A stretch of 35,022 nucleotides of DNA from Streptomyces sp. 130 (GTDB lineage: Bacteria; Actinomycetota; Actinomycetes; Streptomycetales; Streptomycetaceae), in the NCBI RefSeq assembly GCF_007096885.1, contig NZ_VJNO01000056.1, positions 1-35,022 on the forward strand, read 5' to 3'. Below the pieces are notes generated by a model. The model was not told where the DNA came from. It was given only the letters and a program-made list of their open reading frames with translations, and ran no database searches. Below are positions 24,328 to 33,300 of this stretch, piece by piece (position 1 is the stretch's first letter; each line of letters starts with the position of its first letter). A program made the position numbers and the translations under genes.

Positions 24328-25902
24328 TCAACGCCGCCTGACCTTCAGGGCGTTGTCCGTTCGGGTGGTGGGGTTGCCGTCCGGGTCGTTCATCACGCGC
24401 TCGTGCTCCTCGCTGAGCAGCACCTCCCACTCCCCCTCCGGCAGCTCCAGCTGGGCCAGCACCTCGTCCGGGGTCGGCAGCTCCATGTCGGCGTGGTGGT
24501 CGTCCCAGGCCGGGAAGCCCGCGTGCCCCACGATCAGCAGCACCCCGCCCGGGGCGACCGCGCGGGCTGCCCGGTGCAGGATGCGCGCGCGGGGCAGGTC
24601 GCCCTTGGAGTGCAGGAAATGCGCCGAGACCAGGTCGTACGCCCCTTCGGGGAAGGTGGCGCCCAGGTCGTGGAACTGCCAGTCCACCCGGTCGGCGACC
24701 CCGGCCTCCGCCGCGTGCTCGGCGGCCCGGGCGAGCGCCACGCGCGAGATGTCCGTCCCGGTGACGTGCCAGCCCCGGCCCGCCAGCCAGACCGCGTCCG
24801 CGCCCTCCCCGCAGCCCAGGTCCAGCGCCCGGCCCGGCGCCAGGTCCTCGGCCTCGCGGACGAGCACGGCGTTGGGCTTCCCGCTCCAGATGCGGTCGCT
24901 CTCGCGGTACCGGTCGTCCCACATCTCCGCGTCGGAGGGCGCCTCGCGGGCCTCCACGGCACGCTTGGCGTCCTCGGTGACGAGGTCCCCGTTGATGGCC
25001 GCGCCCGCCTTGAGCCCGGCTGCCGCCGCGCCGATCACCTGGTCCATGAGGCCGGTGACGTTGCCGGCGACCCACACCCCGGCCGCCGCCGTGGCGCCGG
25101 CCGGGTCCGCCTCGATGTACGAGCCGATGGTGTGCCCGCCCATCTCCAGCGGTACGGGCCGCAGCCCCAGGCTCTCCAGTACGCCGGAGCGTGCCGTGAA
25201 CCTCGGCTGGACGACCACGGCGGCCCGCTCGACCACCCGGCCGCCCGCGAGCCGGACGCCGGTCAGCCGGCCGCCGCTCACCTCCACCCCGGCGACCTCG
25301 CCGTCCACGACCGCGACGCCGCGCGCCGCGAGCTGCTCGTACTCCTCGTCGGACGGCTCGGGCCCCTGGTGCAGGAAGAGCGTGACGTCCTTGCTCCACT
25401 GCCGCCACAGCAGCGCCTGGTGCACGGCCATGGGGCTGACCGCGATGACGCCGATCGCCTCGTCCCGCACCTCCCAGCCGTGGCAGTACGGGCAGTGCAG
25501 CACCTCGTGCCCCCACCGCTCGGCCAGGCCCGGGATCGCCGGCAGCTCGTCGGTCAGCCCGGTCGTGACCAGCAGCCGGCGCGCCGTGACGGCGGTCCCG
25601 TCCGCGCGCACGATGCGGAATCCGGCGTCCTCCGGCAACCGCTCGGCCACGGTGACCTCGCCGGTCACGACCTCGACCCCGTACCCGGCGACTTCCTCCC
25701 GGCCGATGGCCAGCAGCTCGGCGGGCGGGGTGCCCTCGCGGCCGAGGTAGTTGTGGACGTGCGACGCGGGCGCGTTGCGCGGACTCCCCGAGTCGATCAC
25801 GAGCACGGACCGCCGCGCCCGCCCGAGGGCCAGCGCCCCACTGAGCCCGGCGGCCCCGCCGCCGATCACCACTACGTCGTACATCTGCGTGTTGTCGCTC
25901 AT
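24328..25902 (-). CDS. Fusion of thioredoxin-reductase-like flavoprotein and class I SAM methyltransferase
   Basis: The protein has 524 residues from ATG 25902, chosen because GGAGGAGG lies 5 bases before it. Residues 8-310 are a thioredoxin-reductase-like FAD domain: VVIGGGAAGLSGA (11-23), redox pair C137-P-Y-C140 followed by HGWE, and VWVAGNVTG (276-284). The NADPH-site GxGxxA is missing (GVIAVSPMAV at 151-160), as in dithiol oxidases or ferredoxin-linked relatives. Residues about 325-524 are a Rossmann methyltransferase with motif I ALDLGCGEG (359-367) and acidic turn GTDIS (382-386). The two parts together suggest oxidation and methylation of a thiol or metalloid compound, as in GliT-like self-protection, but the substrate is not known. 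Confidence 0.88.
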   Translation of the reverse strand: MSDNTQMYDVVVIGGGAAGLSGALALGRARRSVLVIDSGSPRNAPASHVHNYLGREGTPPAELLAIGREEVAGYGVEVVTGEVTVAERLPEDAGFRIVRADGTAVTARRLLVTTGLTDELPAIPGLAERWGHEVLHCPYCHGWEVRDEAIGVIAVSPMAVHQALLWRQWSKDVTLFLHQGPEPSDEEYEQLAARGVAVVDGEVAGVEVSGGRLTGVRLAGGRVVERAAVVVQPRFTARSGVLESLGLRPVPLEMGGHTIGSYIEADPAGATAAAGVWVAGNVTGLMDQVIGAAAAGLKAGAAINGDLVTEDAKRAVEAREAPSDAEMWDDRYRESDRIWSGKPNAVLVREAEDLAPGRALDLGCGEGADAVWLAGRGWHVTGTDISRVALARAAEHAAEAGVADRVDWQFHDLGATFPEGAYDLVSAHFLHSKGDLPRARILHRAARAVAPGGVLLIVGHAGFPAWDDHHADMELPTPDEVLAQLELPEGEWEVLLSEEHERVMNDPDGNPTTRTDNALKVRRR

Positions 25903-25949
25903 GCGAACCTCCTCCATCTACGGAAGATGGTGGGCCCCGCCCGCCGCCA

Positions 25950-25976
25950 CGGCAAACATCCTTGCCGGTGCGGCAA
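25950..25976. promoter_or_regulatory. CGGCAA inverted/direct repeats upstream of the flavoprotein-methyltransferase gene
   Basis: CGGCAA (25950-25955), its inverse TTGCCG (25962-25967) and CGGCAA again (25971-25976) lie 48 bases before the fusion-gene start and between it and the divergent toxin-antitoxin promoter. They could be binding sites of a regulator of the fusion gene. Confidence 0.35.
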
Positions 25977-25988
25977 AGAAGACACGAC

Positions 25989-26027
25989 GTACCGAATAGC
26001 GTACACATTTAGTACCGTTTTAAGTAC
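25989..26027 (+). promoter_or_regulatory. Helically phased GTAC operator array of the toxin-antitoxin pair
   Basis: Four GTAC cores start at 25989, 26001, 26012 and 26024, i.e. every 11-12 bases, in an AT-rich stretch 38 bases before the antitoxin ATG. In E. coli the YefM-YoeB operator consists of palindromes with TGTACA cores 12 bp centre to centre. The same core and spacing here, in front of a yefM-yoeB pair, marks an autoregulatory operator with room for more than two repressor dimers. Confidence 0.72.
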
Positions 26028-26064
26028 GTCTTCATGGAGCTGGCGACACGCACAGGAGGAACCC

Positions 26065-26322
26065 ATGACCATCAACGCAAGCGAAGCGCGGAAGGACTTC
26101 TTCGGTCTGATCCGTCGCGTCACCGAAGACCACGCACCGGAGCGCGTCACGTCGAAGGCGGGCACCGTCGTGATCATGTCCGAGGAGGACTACAACGCCT
26201 GGGAGGAGACGATGTACTTGATGCGCTCCCCCCGCAACGCCGCCCGCCTCATGCGCTCCATCGAGCAGATGGATGCCGGACACGGCACGGTACGAGACCT
26301 GATCGACACGGAGGACGCGTGA
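26065..26322 (+). CDS. yefM: YefM-family antitoxin
   Basis: The protein has 85 residues and follows an AGGAGGA site. The N-terminal Phd/YefM fold has the usual start TINASEARKDFFGLIRRV, a beta hairpin (ERVTSKAGTVVIMSEEDYNAWEET) and then YLMRSPRNAARLM. The C-terminal helical part (IEQMDAGHGTVRDLID) should wrap and block the YoeB toxin. The N-terminal part dimerises and binds the GTAC operator. Its stop overlaps the toxin GTG by 4 bases, giving the coupled translation usual for these pairs. Confidence 0.93.
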   Translation: MTINASEARKDFFGLIRRVTEDHAPERVTSKAGTVVIMSEEDYNAWEETMYLMRSPRNAARLMRSIEQMDAGHGTVRDLIDTEDA

Positions 26323-26576
26323 AGACGTCGTTCTCGGACGACGGGTGGGAGGACTACACCCACTGGGCCGACACCGACCGCAAGACGCTCCGCAGGGTCA
26401 ATGACCTCATCCAAGAGATCAAACGGACCCCTTTCGAAGGCAGGGGCAAGCCCGAGCCGCTGAAGGGGAACCTGTCCGGCTGGTGGTCCCGCCGCATCAC
26501 ACAGGAACGCCGCCTGGTCTACCGCGTCACCGACTCCGGCGGCCTGGAGATCATCCAGGCCCGCGACCACTACTGA
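26319..26576 (+). CDS. yoeB: YoeB-family mRNA interferase toxin
   Basis: The protein has 85 residues from a GTG overlapping the antitoxin stop. It aligns along its whole length with E. coli YoeB, which cuts mRNA in the ribosomal A site. The shared RTPFEG and GKPEPLK segments carry catalytic E46, SRRIT and RLVY carry R65, and the C-terminal H84-Y85 correspond to His83-Tyr84. All catalytic residues are present, so the toxin should be active. Its last 26 bases overlap, tail to tail, the end of the ATP-binding-protein gene on the other strand; no terminator separates them. Confidence 0.94.
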   Translation: MKTSFSDDGWEDYTHWADTDRKTLRRVNDLIQEIKRTPFEGRGKPEPLKGNLSGWWSRRITQERRLVYRVTDSGGLEIIQARDHY

Positions 26577-27057
26577 CCGCCAGTGCCGGAAGGGGCTCAC
26601 CGGCGGGGCCCACATGATCTCGGCGACGAGACCCCGCCGGGGCGGCGAACTCGCACCAGACGATCTTGCCCGGGTTGCGTTCGCCGACCCCCCATGTGGA
26701 CGCCAGTGCGGCGACCAGCATCAGGCCGCGCCCGCGTTCCGCCGCGGGGTCCGGGTCCGGAGCCGCCTCCGGGACCTCACCGTCGCCGCTGTCGTGGATC
26801 TCGACCCTGAGCCGGGCCTCGGCGCGGTCCCAGTACAGGAACAGCCGGTAGCCCCGCCCCGGCGGCACGCCGTGTACGAGCGCGTTGGTCGCGAGTTCGC
26901 TCACGCAGAGCAGCACGTCATCGGTGTCCACATGATGCCCCTCGCACGCCCAGTCGAGCAGGGCCTGCCGTACGAACCTCCGCACGAGCGGGACCGATCG
27001 CCGCTCCCGGCGGTAGAACGCTTCGCGGAATTCGAGGAGTTGAGTCGTTTCGTTCAC
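26551..27057 (-). CDS. RsbW-like ATP-binding protein (histidine-kinase-type ATPase fold)
   Basis: The protein has 168 residues if started at GTG 27057; another GTG at 27081 adds 8 residues, and neither has a clear ribosome site. It has the GHKL fold of anti-sigma-factor kinases: N box SELATNALVHG, G1 box DSGDGEVP (DxGxG), G2 box RGRGLMLVAALASTWGV. The N-terminal helix FVRQALLDWACEG packs before it. Streptomyces has many such single-domain proteins that may act as anti-sigma factors or as partners of small regulators. Bases 26881-26999 of this gene recur at the right edge of the window. Confidence 0.85.
   Translation of the reverse strand: MNETTQLLEFREAFYRRERRSVPLVRRFVRQALLDWACEGHHVDTDDVLLCVSELATNALVHGVPPGRGYRLFLYWDRAEARLRVEIHDSGDGEVPEAAPDPDPAAERGRGLMLVAALASTWGVGERNPGKIVWCEFAAPAGSRRRDHVGPAGEPLPALAVSSGRGPG
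26881..26999 (-). repeat. Left copy of 119-base direct repeat (inside ATP-binding-protein gene)
   Basis: This stretch matches 34904-35022 at 114 of 119 positions in the same orientation, 8023 bases apart. It encodes the segment from FVRQALLDWACEG to the ELATNA N box. The match may extend past the window edge on the right copy; on the inner side it ends abruptly at 34904. Confidence 0.93.
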
Positions 27058-27210
27058 AGGACGACGGTCACATAACGTCACTGCGATTGTGCACCGAGTC
27101 AGCTGGTACGGAGTCGATGTACGACCGCTGACAAGCCATCACGTCGAATGTCGCGGAACAACGCCGCGCCGGCGAGAACACGCTCGTGCCGGTGGTTCGG
27201 CGCAGACATG

Positions 27211-27253
27211 CGGACGCGTCCGCCCGGTCTCAGAGACTGGGCGGACGCGTCCG
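27211..27253 (-). terminator. Long hairpin downstream of the FG-GAP protein gene
   Basis: The arms 27211-27225 and 27239-27253 are perfect 15-bp reverse complements, and the interior GTCTC-A-GAGAC extends the stem almost to a closed loop. It lies 19 bases beyond the stop of the secreted FG-GAP protein. The 27058-27210 stretch should hold the promoter of the ATP-binding-protein gene; I see nothing definite in it. Confidence 0.85.
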
Positions 27254-27272
27254 ACTTCCGCTGGTGAGGGTG

Positions 27273-29399
27273 TTACGAGCTGTAGCGCTCGAAGAGCATC
27301 ACCCGGTTGTAGGTCCAGCCTGTTGCGGCCGTCCAGCTCTTGACGGGTTCACTGAGGGTGCCGTCCGCCTTGGCAGTCCAGGTGATAGTTCTGACGCTGC
27401 CGTCGTCGTAGCCGTAAAAGGCTCCGAGGTCGTCACGGCCGTCACCGTTGTAGTCACCCGTGGTGATCTGCATGTGGTCGCGCCAGTACTGACCTTCGGC
27501 CACGTTCCAGATCTCGGTGCGGTTGCCGAACTTCCCGTCGGCGCCGCTGGGATTGAAGCTGACTACGGCGTCATGGCCGTCGGCGTAGTCGTACCAGGTG
27601 CCGAAATCGTCGCGCCCGTCGCCGTTGAAGTCACCGGAGAGCACGCTGGTGCGGTCGGGGCTGCCCCACTTCGCATCTTCCCAGCCGCCGAGCGGTTCAC
27701 CGAAGCCACCGTCCGGCTTCGCCGTGAAGGTGAAGAGCTTGGAATTCCCGTCCGCGTAGCCGTAGAAGACGCCGATGTCGTCGCGTCCGTCAGCGTTGTA
27801 GTCGCCGGTGGTGAACTTCATCCGGGTCGCGGTCCAGCCACTGGTCTTGGAGAACGACGAGAACGGCGCGTTGAAGCCGCCGTTGGCCTTGGAAGTGAAG
27901 GTGAAGAGCTTGTCCGCGCCATCAGCGTAGTCGTACCAGGCCGCGACGTCGTCGCGGCCGTCACCGTTGAAGTCACCGGACTGGACCTTGATGCGGTCCC
28001 ACGTCCACTGGCCGGCGGGCACGGTCCAGGAACTGACGGGCTCGGAGAACTTGCCGTCTCCAATGGCCAGCCAGGTGAACAAGGAGACACTGCCGTCGTC
28101 GTATCCGTAAAACGCGGCGACATCACCGCGGCCATCACCGTTGAAGTCACCGGTGGCGAACTTCATGTGCTCCGCCCACCAGGTGCCCTTGGCCTTCTCG
28201 TAGCCGGTTCTCGGCTCCTGGAACTTGCCGGCCGAGTCGGCAAGGAATGTGTGGATCTTGTCGCTTCCGTCGGCGTAGTCGTACCAGCTCGCCATGTCGC
28301 TGCGGCCGTCGCCATCGTAGTCATGACGCATGACGGTGCCACTCGACCACTGCGACTCGTTGTCGGCGTTGTAGATAACGAGGTTGCCGCGGTCCTGCAG
28401 AACGGCCGCGCCGCCGGCTGCGGAGGTCTTCGACTCCCACAGGACGGTGGTGCCGTCACTGTCGAGGAGGGTGAGGTTGCCGGCCGAGGTGAAGCGGGCG
28501 CTGGCCCCAGGGTGCCCGGCAGTGTGGGTGGACCACAGTGTCGTGCCTGTTCCGTTGGCGATGATGACCAGGTTTCCGTCAGCCTGCATGGTCAGTCGGA
28601 CGGAGTTGGAAGTCAGAGTGTCCCCGGGCAACAAGGAAGAGTTGGCGGTGATCTTGTTCCCGCCCACGATGTTGTCGACGCGGGCACTGATGGCGTCGGT
28701 GCGGGTTTCCTGGCTGCCGAAGCAGCCCCCTTGCCAGGAGCGGCTGGCCAAGGCCACCAGTTCATAGCCACCGCCGGCCTTCGATCGGACGATCGGCGCT
28801 CCGGAGTCGCCCGCGCAGATGGCGTCTGCGGCAGTTTTCCCCGTGATGGCCAGAGTGGTCGCATCGACGGAGTTCACCGTGAAGGAGGCGGTGTGGAGCT
28901 TGGTCGGTGCCCACTCGTCCTTGGTGCGGCCGAAACCGGCTACCTTCAGCTCTTCGCTAGTGGCGGGAGCTGCTGTGGCGAAGGTGATGGGACTGACGCC
29001 TGTTGTGGGCTGCGAGAGGCGAGCCATCACGATGTCACGCCCTTCACGGGGAACCAGCTCCACAACGGTACGGACCTGCCCCGAGGTGGATGTCAGGTCC
29101 GGGCGGCCGATGGTGGCGGTGGTCGTCCACTTCGGGGCACCAGCGGCGACCTGCGGGGTGCTGGCGTCCGTGCTGAAGCAGCTGGCTGAGGTAGCGATCC
29201 ATTGCGGCGCTACCAGCGCCCCTGTGCAGGAGCGCTGTCCGCCGATGTCCAGGCGGACCGCGAAGGAGTAGCTGGATTCGGTGGTCGAGGTTCCGGCAAC
29301 AGCATTGGCCGGAGCGGATATGAGCATTGGCAGTGCGGTCAGGACTGTTACGGCGGCGGCTTGAACAGCCGCTCTGCTACGGGCACGCGAGCGAGACAT
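27273..29399 (-). CDS. Secreted trypsin-like protein with B-lectin domain and six FG-GAP repeats
   Basis: The protein has 708 residues. The signal peptide (SRARSRAAVQAAAVTVLTAL) is probably cut after ANA near residue 33. Residues 40-235 are a trypsin-like domain with GDSG (S199) and GRDIVMARL (D122), but the usual TAAHC reads TSASC, so the catalytic His is Ser73 and normal proteolysis is unlikely. Residues about 245-355 form a mannose-lectin-like domain (MQADGNLVII, DRGNLVIY). From 356 there are six FG-GAP repeats of about 56 residues, each with a calcium-type DxNxDGRxD loop (for example GDFNGDGRDD) and alternating WYDYADG / FYGYDDG turns, which suggests a beta-propeller-like adhesive surface. 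Ribosome site is weak (GAAAGA). It is in the AT-richer block beside the polymorphic toxin. Confidence 0.88.
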   Translation of the reverse strand: MSRSRARSRAAVQAAAVTVLTALPMLISAPANAVAGTSTTESSYSFAVRLDIGGQRSCTGALVAPQWIATSASCFSTDASTPQVAAGAPKWTTTATIGRPDLTSTSGQVRTVVELVPREGRDIVMARLSQPTTGVSPITFATAAPATSEELKVAGFGRTKDEWAPTKLHTASFTVNSVDATTLAITGKTAADAICAGDSGAPIVRSKAGGGYELVALASRSWQGGCFGSQETRTDAISARVDNIVGGNKITANSSLLPGDTLTSNSVRLTMQADGNLVIIANGTGTTLWSTHTAGHPGASARFTSAGNLTLLDSDGTTVLWESKTSAAGGAAVLQDRGNLVIYNADNESQWSSGTVMRHDYDGDGRSDMASWYDYADGSDKIHTFLADSAGKFQEPRTGYEKAKGTWWAEHMKFATGDFNGDGRGDVAAFYGYDDGSVSLFTWLAIGDGKFSEPVSSWTVPAGQWTWDRIKVQSGDFNGDGRDDVAAWYDYADGADKLFTFTSKANGGFNAPFSSFSKTSGWTATRMKFTTGDYNADGRDDIGVFYGYADGNSKLFTFTAKPDGGFGEPLGGWEDAKWGSPDRTSVLSGDFNGDGRDDFGTWYDYADGHDAVVSFNPSGADGKFGNRTEIWNVAEGQYWRDHMQITTGDYNGDGRDDLGAFYGYDDGSVRTITWTAKADGTLSEPVKSWTAATGWTYNRVMLFERYSS

Positions 29400-29557
29400 G
29401 TCTGGGTCTTTCGATACGAGAGCTGCGCGCTATACGGGACTGGCCGTCCGGCAGAGGCAGTGAGCACGCGCGCGGGTCCCACGCGGCTCGGCAGCTGTAT
29501 GTGAAGTTGGAGTGCACGGCCTGCTGACCGGGGAGTCAGTGGCGGGACGAGCCTGGG

Positions 29558-30088
29558 TCAGCCCGTAACACGCAGTTCGACCAGCACGGAGCGAAGCCCG
29601 GTGTCGCCGGATTCACCGACCCCCGTGAGAGAGTTTGCGGGTGCACTGACCACGGTGCTCTCACCTTCGGCGGTGAGCGTGGCGCGCACGGGTTGCTTCT
29701 GCGTCCAGAGGCTGAAGGTGTCAGGCAGTTCCAGCGTGAGGTAGCCGGCCTTCGCGTTGGTCCGGAAACAGAAGTTCCCCTTGCGCGACTCAACCATGAT
29801 GTTTTCAGGATCGCGGCACTCGCCGAGGCTGGTGATGTCGGTGAGGACGATGTGCCCATCGCCCCGCTTGAGCGTGATACCGCGCTGTTCCAGCAGCGCG
29901 TCAGCCCCCGGGTAGGCGAAGTCCTCCACGCTGTACGGCATCTCGCCGTCGGCCACAGCCAACGGCACGGCTGTACTCAGGTCGTGCGGAGCAGCCTGAG
30001 CGGACGTCAGCGCGGCGACCCCGAGCAGCGCCGCGGCCAGGCCAGTGAATCCGATCAAAAGTGCATTTCGGGCACGCGATTTCGCCAT
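29558..30088 (-). CDS. Small secreted protein of unknown function next to the toxin
   Basis: The protein has 176 residues. The signal peptide (RNALLIGFTGLAAALLGVAAL) is probably cut at AQA-AP near residue 33. The mature part is beta-rich (ITLKRGDGHIVLTDI, VESRKGNFCFRT, GYLTLELPDTFSL) with two Cys that could form one disulfide, and it ends in strands (LRSVLVELRVTG). I do not recognise a family. GGAAGG precedes the ATG. It is divergent from the large toxin gene, shares its control region, and precedes the FG-GAP protein gene (158-base gap) on the same strand. Confidence 0.75.
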   Translation of the reverse strand: MAKSRARNALLIGFTGLAAALLGVAALTSAQAAPHDLSTAVPLAVADGEMPYSVEDFAYPGADALLEQRGITLKRGDGHIVLTDITSLGECRDPENIMVESRKGNFCFRTNAKAGYLTLELPDTFSLWTQKQPVRATLTAEGESTVVSAPANSLTGVGESGDTGLRSVLVELRVTG

Positions 30089-30130
30089 GCGCTTCCTTCC
30101 CCAAGTGAAGATGAGATAGCGGAATCACCC

Positions 30131-30172
30131 CTTCCGCTTGGCGGAAGTAAAGCACATGTAAGGTTCCTGCAA
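30131..30172 (-). promoter_or_regulatory. Promoter with overlapping CTTCCGC operator, small secreted protein gene
   Basis: On the reverse strand TTGCAG (30172-30167) and TACTTC (30149-30144) are 17 bases apart. A perfect inverted repeat, CTTCCGC-ttg-GCGGAAG (30131-30147), overlaps the -10, and a further GCGGAA at 30119-30124 extends the series. This is a typical place for a repressor between the secreted gene and the divergent toxin. The rest of the 281-base gap, up to the toxin start at 30370, has one more short GC hairpin near 30230-30245 and no gene. Confidence 0.5.
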
Positions 30173-30369
30173 GCATGCCCTCACGCATCGCTCACCTGCG
30201 GGGCAGCCGTGTCGGAACTGTGCAAACGCCGGGGCGGAGGCCCCGCGTGCGCACCCTTGACGACCACACCTCACCGTCACCGCATCCTCAAGTGGTCGCA
30301 CCAGCCCCCGGTACCGCGTTGGGCATGTCGATCCGGGAACAGCCTTCTACACAGAGAAACGAAAATTAG

Positions 30370-33300
30370 GTGAAATATCCATATCGCCTCGTACAGGCGA
30401 GAAGTCAGAGCAGATCCCATCGGCGGAAGGCGGCTGGGGGGCTTGCAACCCGGGGCACCTGCGCCACCCTGCTCGCGGCCGCGCTGACAGCGACACTTCT
30501 GGGCTCCACCCCTGCGAGAGCAGATGACCCCGTTCCGGCAGCCAATCGTGGACTCGTGGTGGGCTACTGGCTCGATGGCGGAGTCGGCATTAAGGAGGCC
30601 GCGAAGAAGGCTCTCCTTGGCACGGACGACGAGATCCGTCAGTTCCTCACGGACGCGCCTGCCATCCAGCAGGTCGACGACCGTGTGGACGCATCCCGAG
30701 TCGTGAATGCCGGCGGCCCGGCCGTGCGCGCAGCCGCTACGCAGGCCCTCTCAGGCACACCAGCGGATGTCGAAGCCTTCTTGGACGAGGGCTGGAAAGC
30801 AGCACTCGAACAGGACCAGCGAGTGGAAGCTACGCGGGTCGTGCACTACGGCGGTCCGGGAGTCCAAGACGCAGGCACAGCGGCACTGCAGGGCACCGCC
30901 GCAGACGTAAAACAGTTCCTGGTCGAGGGCCAGTTCGATGCGCAGGAGACCGACGACAGAGTCGAGGTCACCAAGCTCTACAACTTCGGCGGCCAGAACA
31001 TGAAGGCGGCCGCCATGCTTGCCCTGCAGGGGACTCCTGCGGACATCACGGAGTTTCTTGACGTCGGCCAGTTCATCGCGCGCAACCGCGACCAGGAACA
31101 CGCCACTATCGCGCAACTGACCGCACAGGCGGAGAGCGCCGGCAAGGAAGCCGAAAAGGCAACCGACGAGGCGACAGAAGCCTCCGCCAAGGCAGTGGCA
31201 GCCTCTGCGCTCGCAAAGGAGGCCGCTAAGAAGGCCGCTACCGAGACGGAAGCCGCGAAGGACGACGCCAACCGTGCCTCGGTGAAGGCCGCACAGGCCG
31301 CTGACGCCGCCCGCGCGGCGGCCGATGCGTCACAGCAGGCGATCGGCGCGGCAAACGCAGCCAACCGTTCGGCCCGACGCGCATCACTGGCCGCCATGCA
31401 GACCGCGAGCGCAGCCGCAGCGGCGGCCGACGCGGCCAGCCGCGCATCAAGCGCCGCGTACGCCGCTGGCCAGGACAAGGGCCAAGCACAAGCAGCTCGC
31501 GACCGGGCCGCCGAGGCCCGCAAGGCGGGTGCGCTGGCCAAGAAGTCCGCCAAGGCGGCTGAGCAGGCCGGCAAGGCATCCCTGGCAGCCGCCGACGCAG
31601 CCGCTGCCTCGCGCAGCGCAGTCGGAAATGCAAACCAGGCAGCAGCAGCGGCCGACCAGGCGGCCGACTTCGCCGCAGCTGCAGGAGGCTCCTCGGCGGA
31701 GGCCCGGGCCGCAGCCGCAGAGACACGCCGTCACGCCGCCGAAGCCAATCGCGCCGCCAATGCTGCCGAGGCGCTGGCCCGGAAATCAGCTACCGCCGCC
31801 AATGAGGCACGAGATGCCGCAAACGCGGCTGCCACTCACGCCGAGAACGCCGCAGATGCCGCGGATGACGCGGCCGATCACGCGGGCGAGGCAGCCGACC
31901 AGGCTGCAGAAGCCACCGAACAGGCCACAGCAGCCAAGACCGCAGCAGACAGCGCCACGGCTGCCATGGCCGCCGCACAAAAGACCTTCGACCTCGCCCG
32001 CGAAACTGAGGCCGAGGACCTCAACACCCGCACCAACGCCGGGGTCGAAGCTGCTCTGACGCAGAAAACGACAGCGGAGACCTTCACCGCTGAGGTGGCC
32101 CAGACGGTCGTCGAGGGCCAAGCGATCGAGGACGAGGTCAAGGCTCTGGCCGCCGAGGCCGACAAGCCGGACGCCGACGAGGCTGCGATCGCAGTCAAGG
32201 GCCGGGCTGTGGCCTTGCAAGTGATGGAGTACTTCGGATCCTGGCGTCAGGACGCAGCCGCCGAAGCCCTGTCCGGTTCCGACACCGACGTGATCACATA
32301 CCTGCGCACCGGATGGGACAAGGCGGTCGCCGATGAGGCGCGTCAGCAGGTGGCCGACCTGGCCTCAGGCAGCCCCTACGAAGCCGTGCGCACGGCCGCA
32401 ACTCAAGCACTCGACGGCACGGATCAAGAGATACTCGACTTCTACACAAGTGGCCAGCACACTGCGGCCAACACCGACTACCGCGTAGAAGTCACCAAAC
32501 TCGCCAACGACGGCGGCCCCGGAGTCAAGGAGGCCGCCCAGGAAGCGCTGGAAGACGGCAGCCCCACCGCGCTGCTCGACTTCCTCAGCAAGGGGCAGTA
32601 CGCGGCCCAGCAAGCCGACGAACGCGTGACCGCTACCAGCCTGTTCAACGCCGGAGGCCCTGAGGTCAAGTCAGCGGCCAAGATTGCACTGGCCGGACCG
32701 ATCGACGCCCTCCACGAATTCGTTCAGGCAGGCCAGTACATGGCCGCCCGCGAGGACGGACTTGCCGACACACACGTCGCTCAGGTCCAACGGCTCATCG
32801 CCGAGGGGCAGGAAATCGCGGCCACAGCGCGCAAGAACAGCGCGCTTGCCGCACAGGCTGCGTATATAGCTCAGGGCGCCTCTGCGGAAGCGGAGCAGGC
32901 CAAGGCGGAAGCCGATCAGAGCGCTCACGACGCCCAAGGCTATGCAGCCGCCGCTGATTCGGCCGCCGACCGTGCCGAAGCAAGCGCCAACAAGGCCAAG
33001 GCATCCGCGACCACTGCGCGCTCCGCCGCCGACCGCGCGAACCAGGACTCCGTCGCAGCCGAAGAGTCAGCCGCCCAAGCAGAATTCTCGGCGGAGTACG
33101 CGCGCACCTCGGCCTACGAGGCGAACGAGGCAAGCGACCGAGCCCGCGCCGACGCGATCGCCGCAGGAAAGAGCGCCACAGAAGCGGACGAGGAAGCCTC
33201 CGCAGCATGGAAGGACGTGGTCACGAAGCGAGAGGCCGAAGAAGCCGAAGCACGTCGCCTTGCCGCAGAACGGCGCAAAAAGGAACGGGAAAGCAAACCT

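Noticed and set aside
27082..27210. Search for an integrase, tRNA end or att site at the left edge of the toxin island
   Set aside because: Nothing tRNA-like or recombinase-like is visible; only the partial gene duplication marks the edges.
30175..30369. Short open frame in the same frame as the toxin, separated only by TAG at 30367-30369
   Set aside because: No ribosome site, Arg/Pro-rich translation without family features, and the toxin has its own signal peptide after the stop; read-through not needed.
31120..33250. Highly repetitive Ala-rich DNA that could be taken for a tandem-repeat or CRISPR-like region
   Set aside because: It is coding sequence of the toxin's coiled coils; repeat units vary and there are no constant repeats with spacers.
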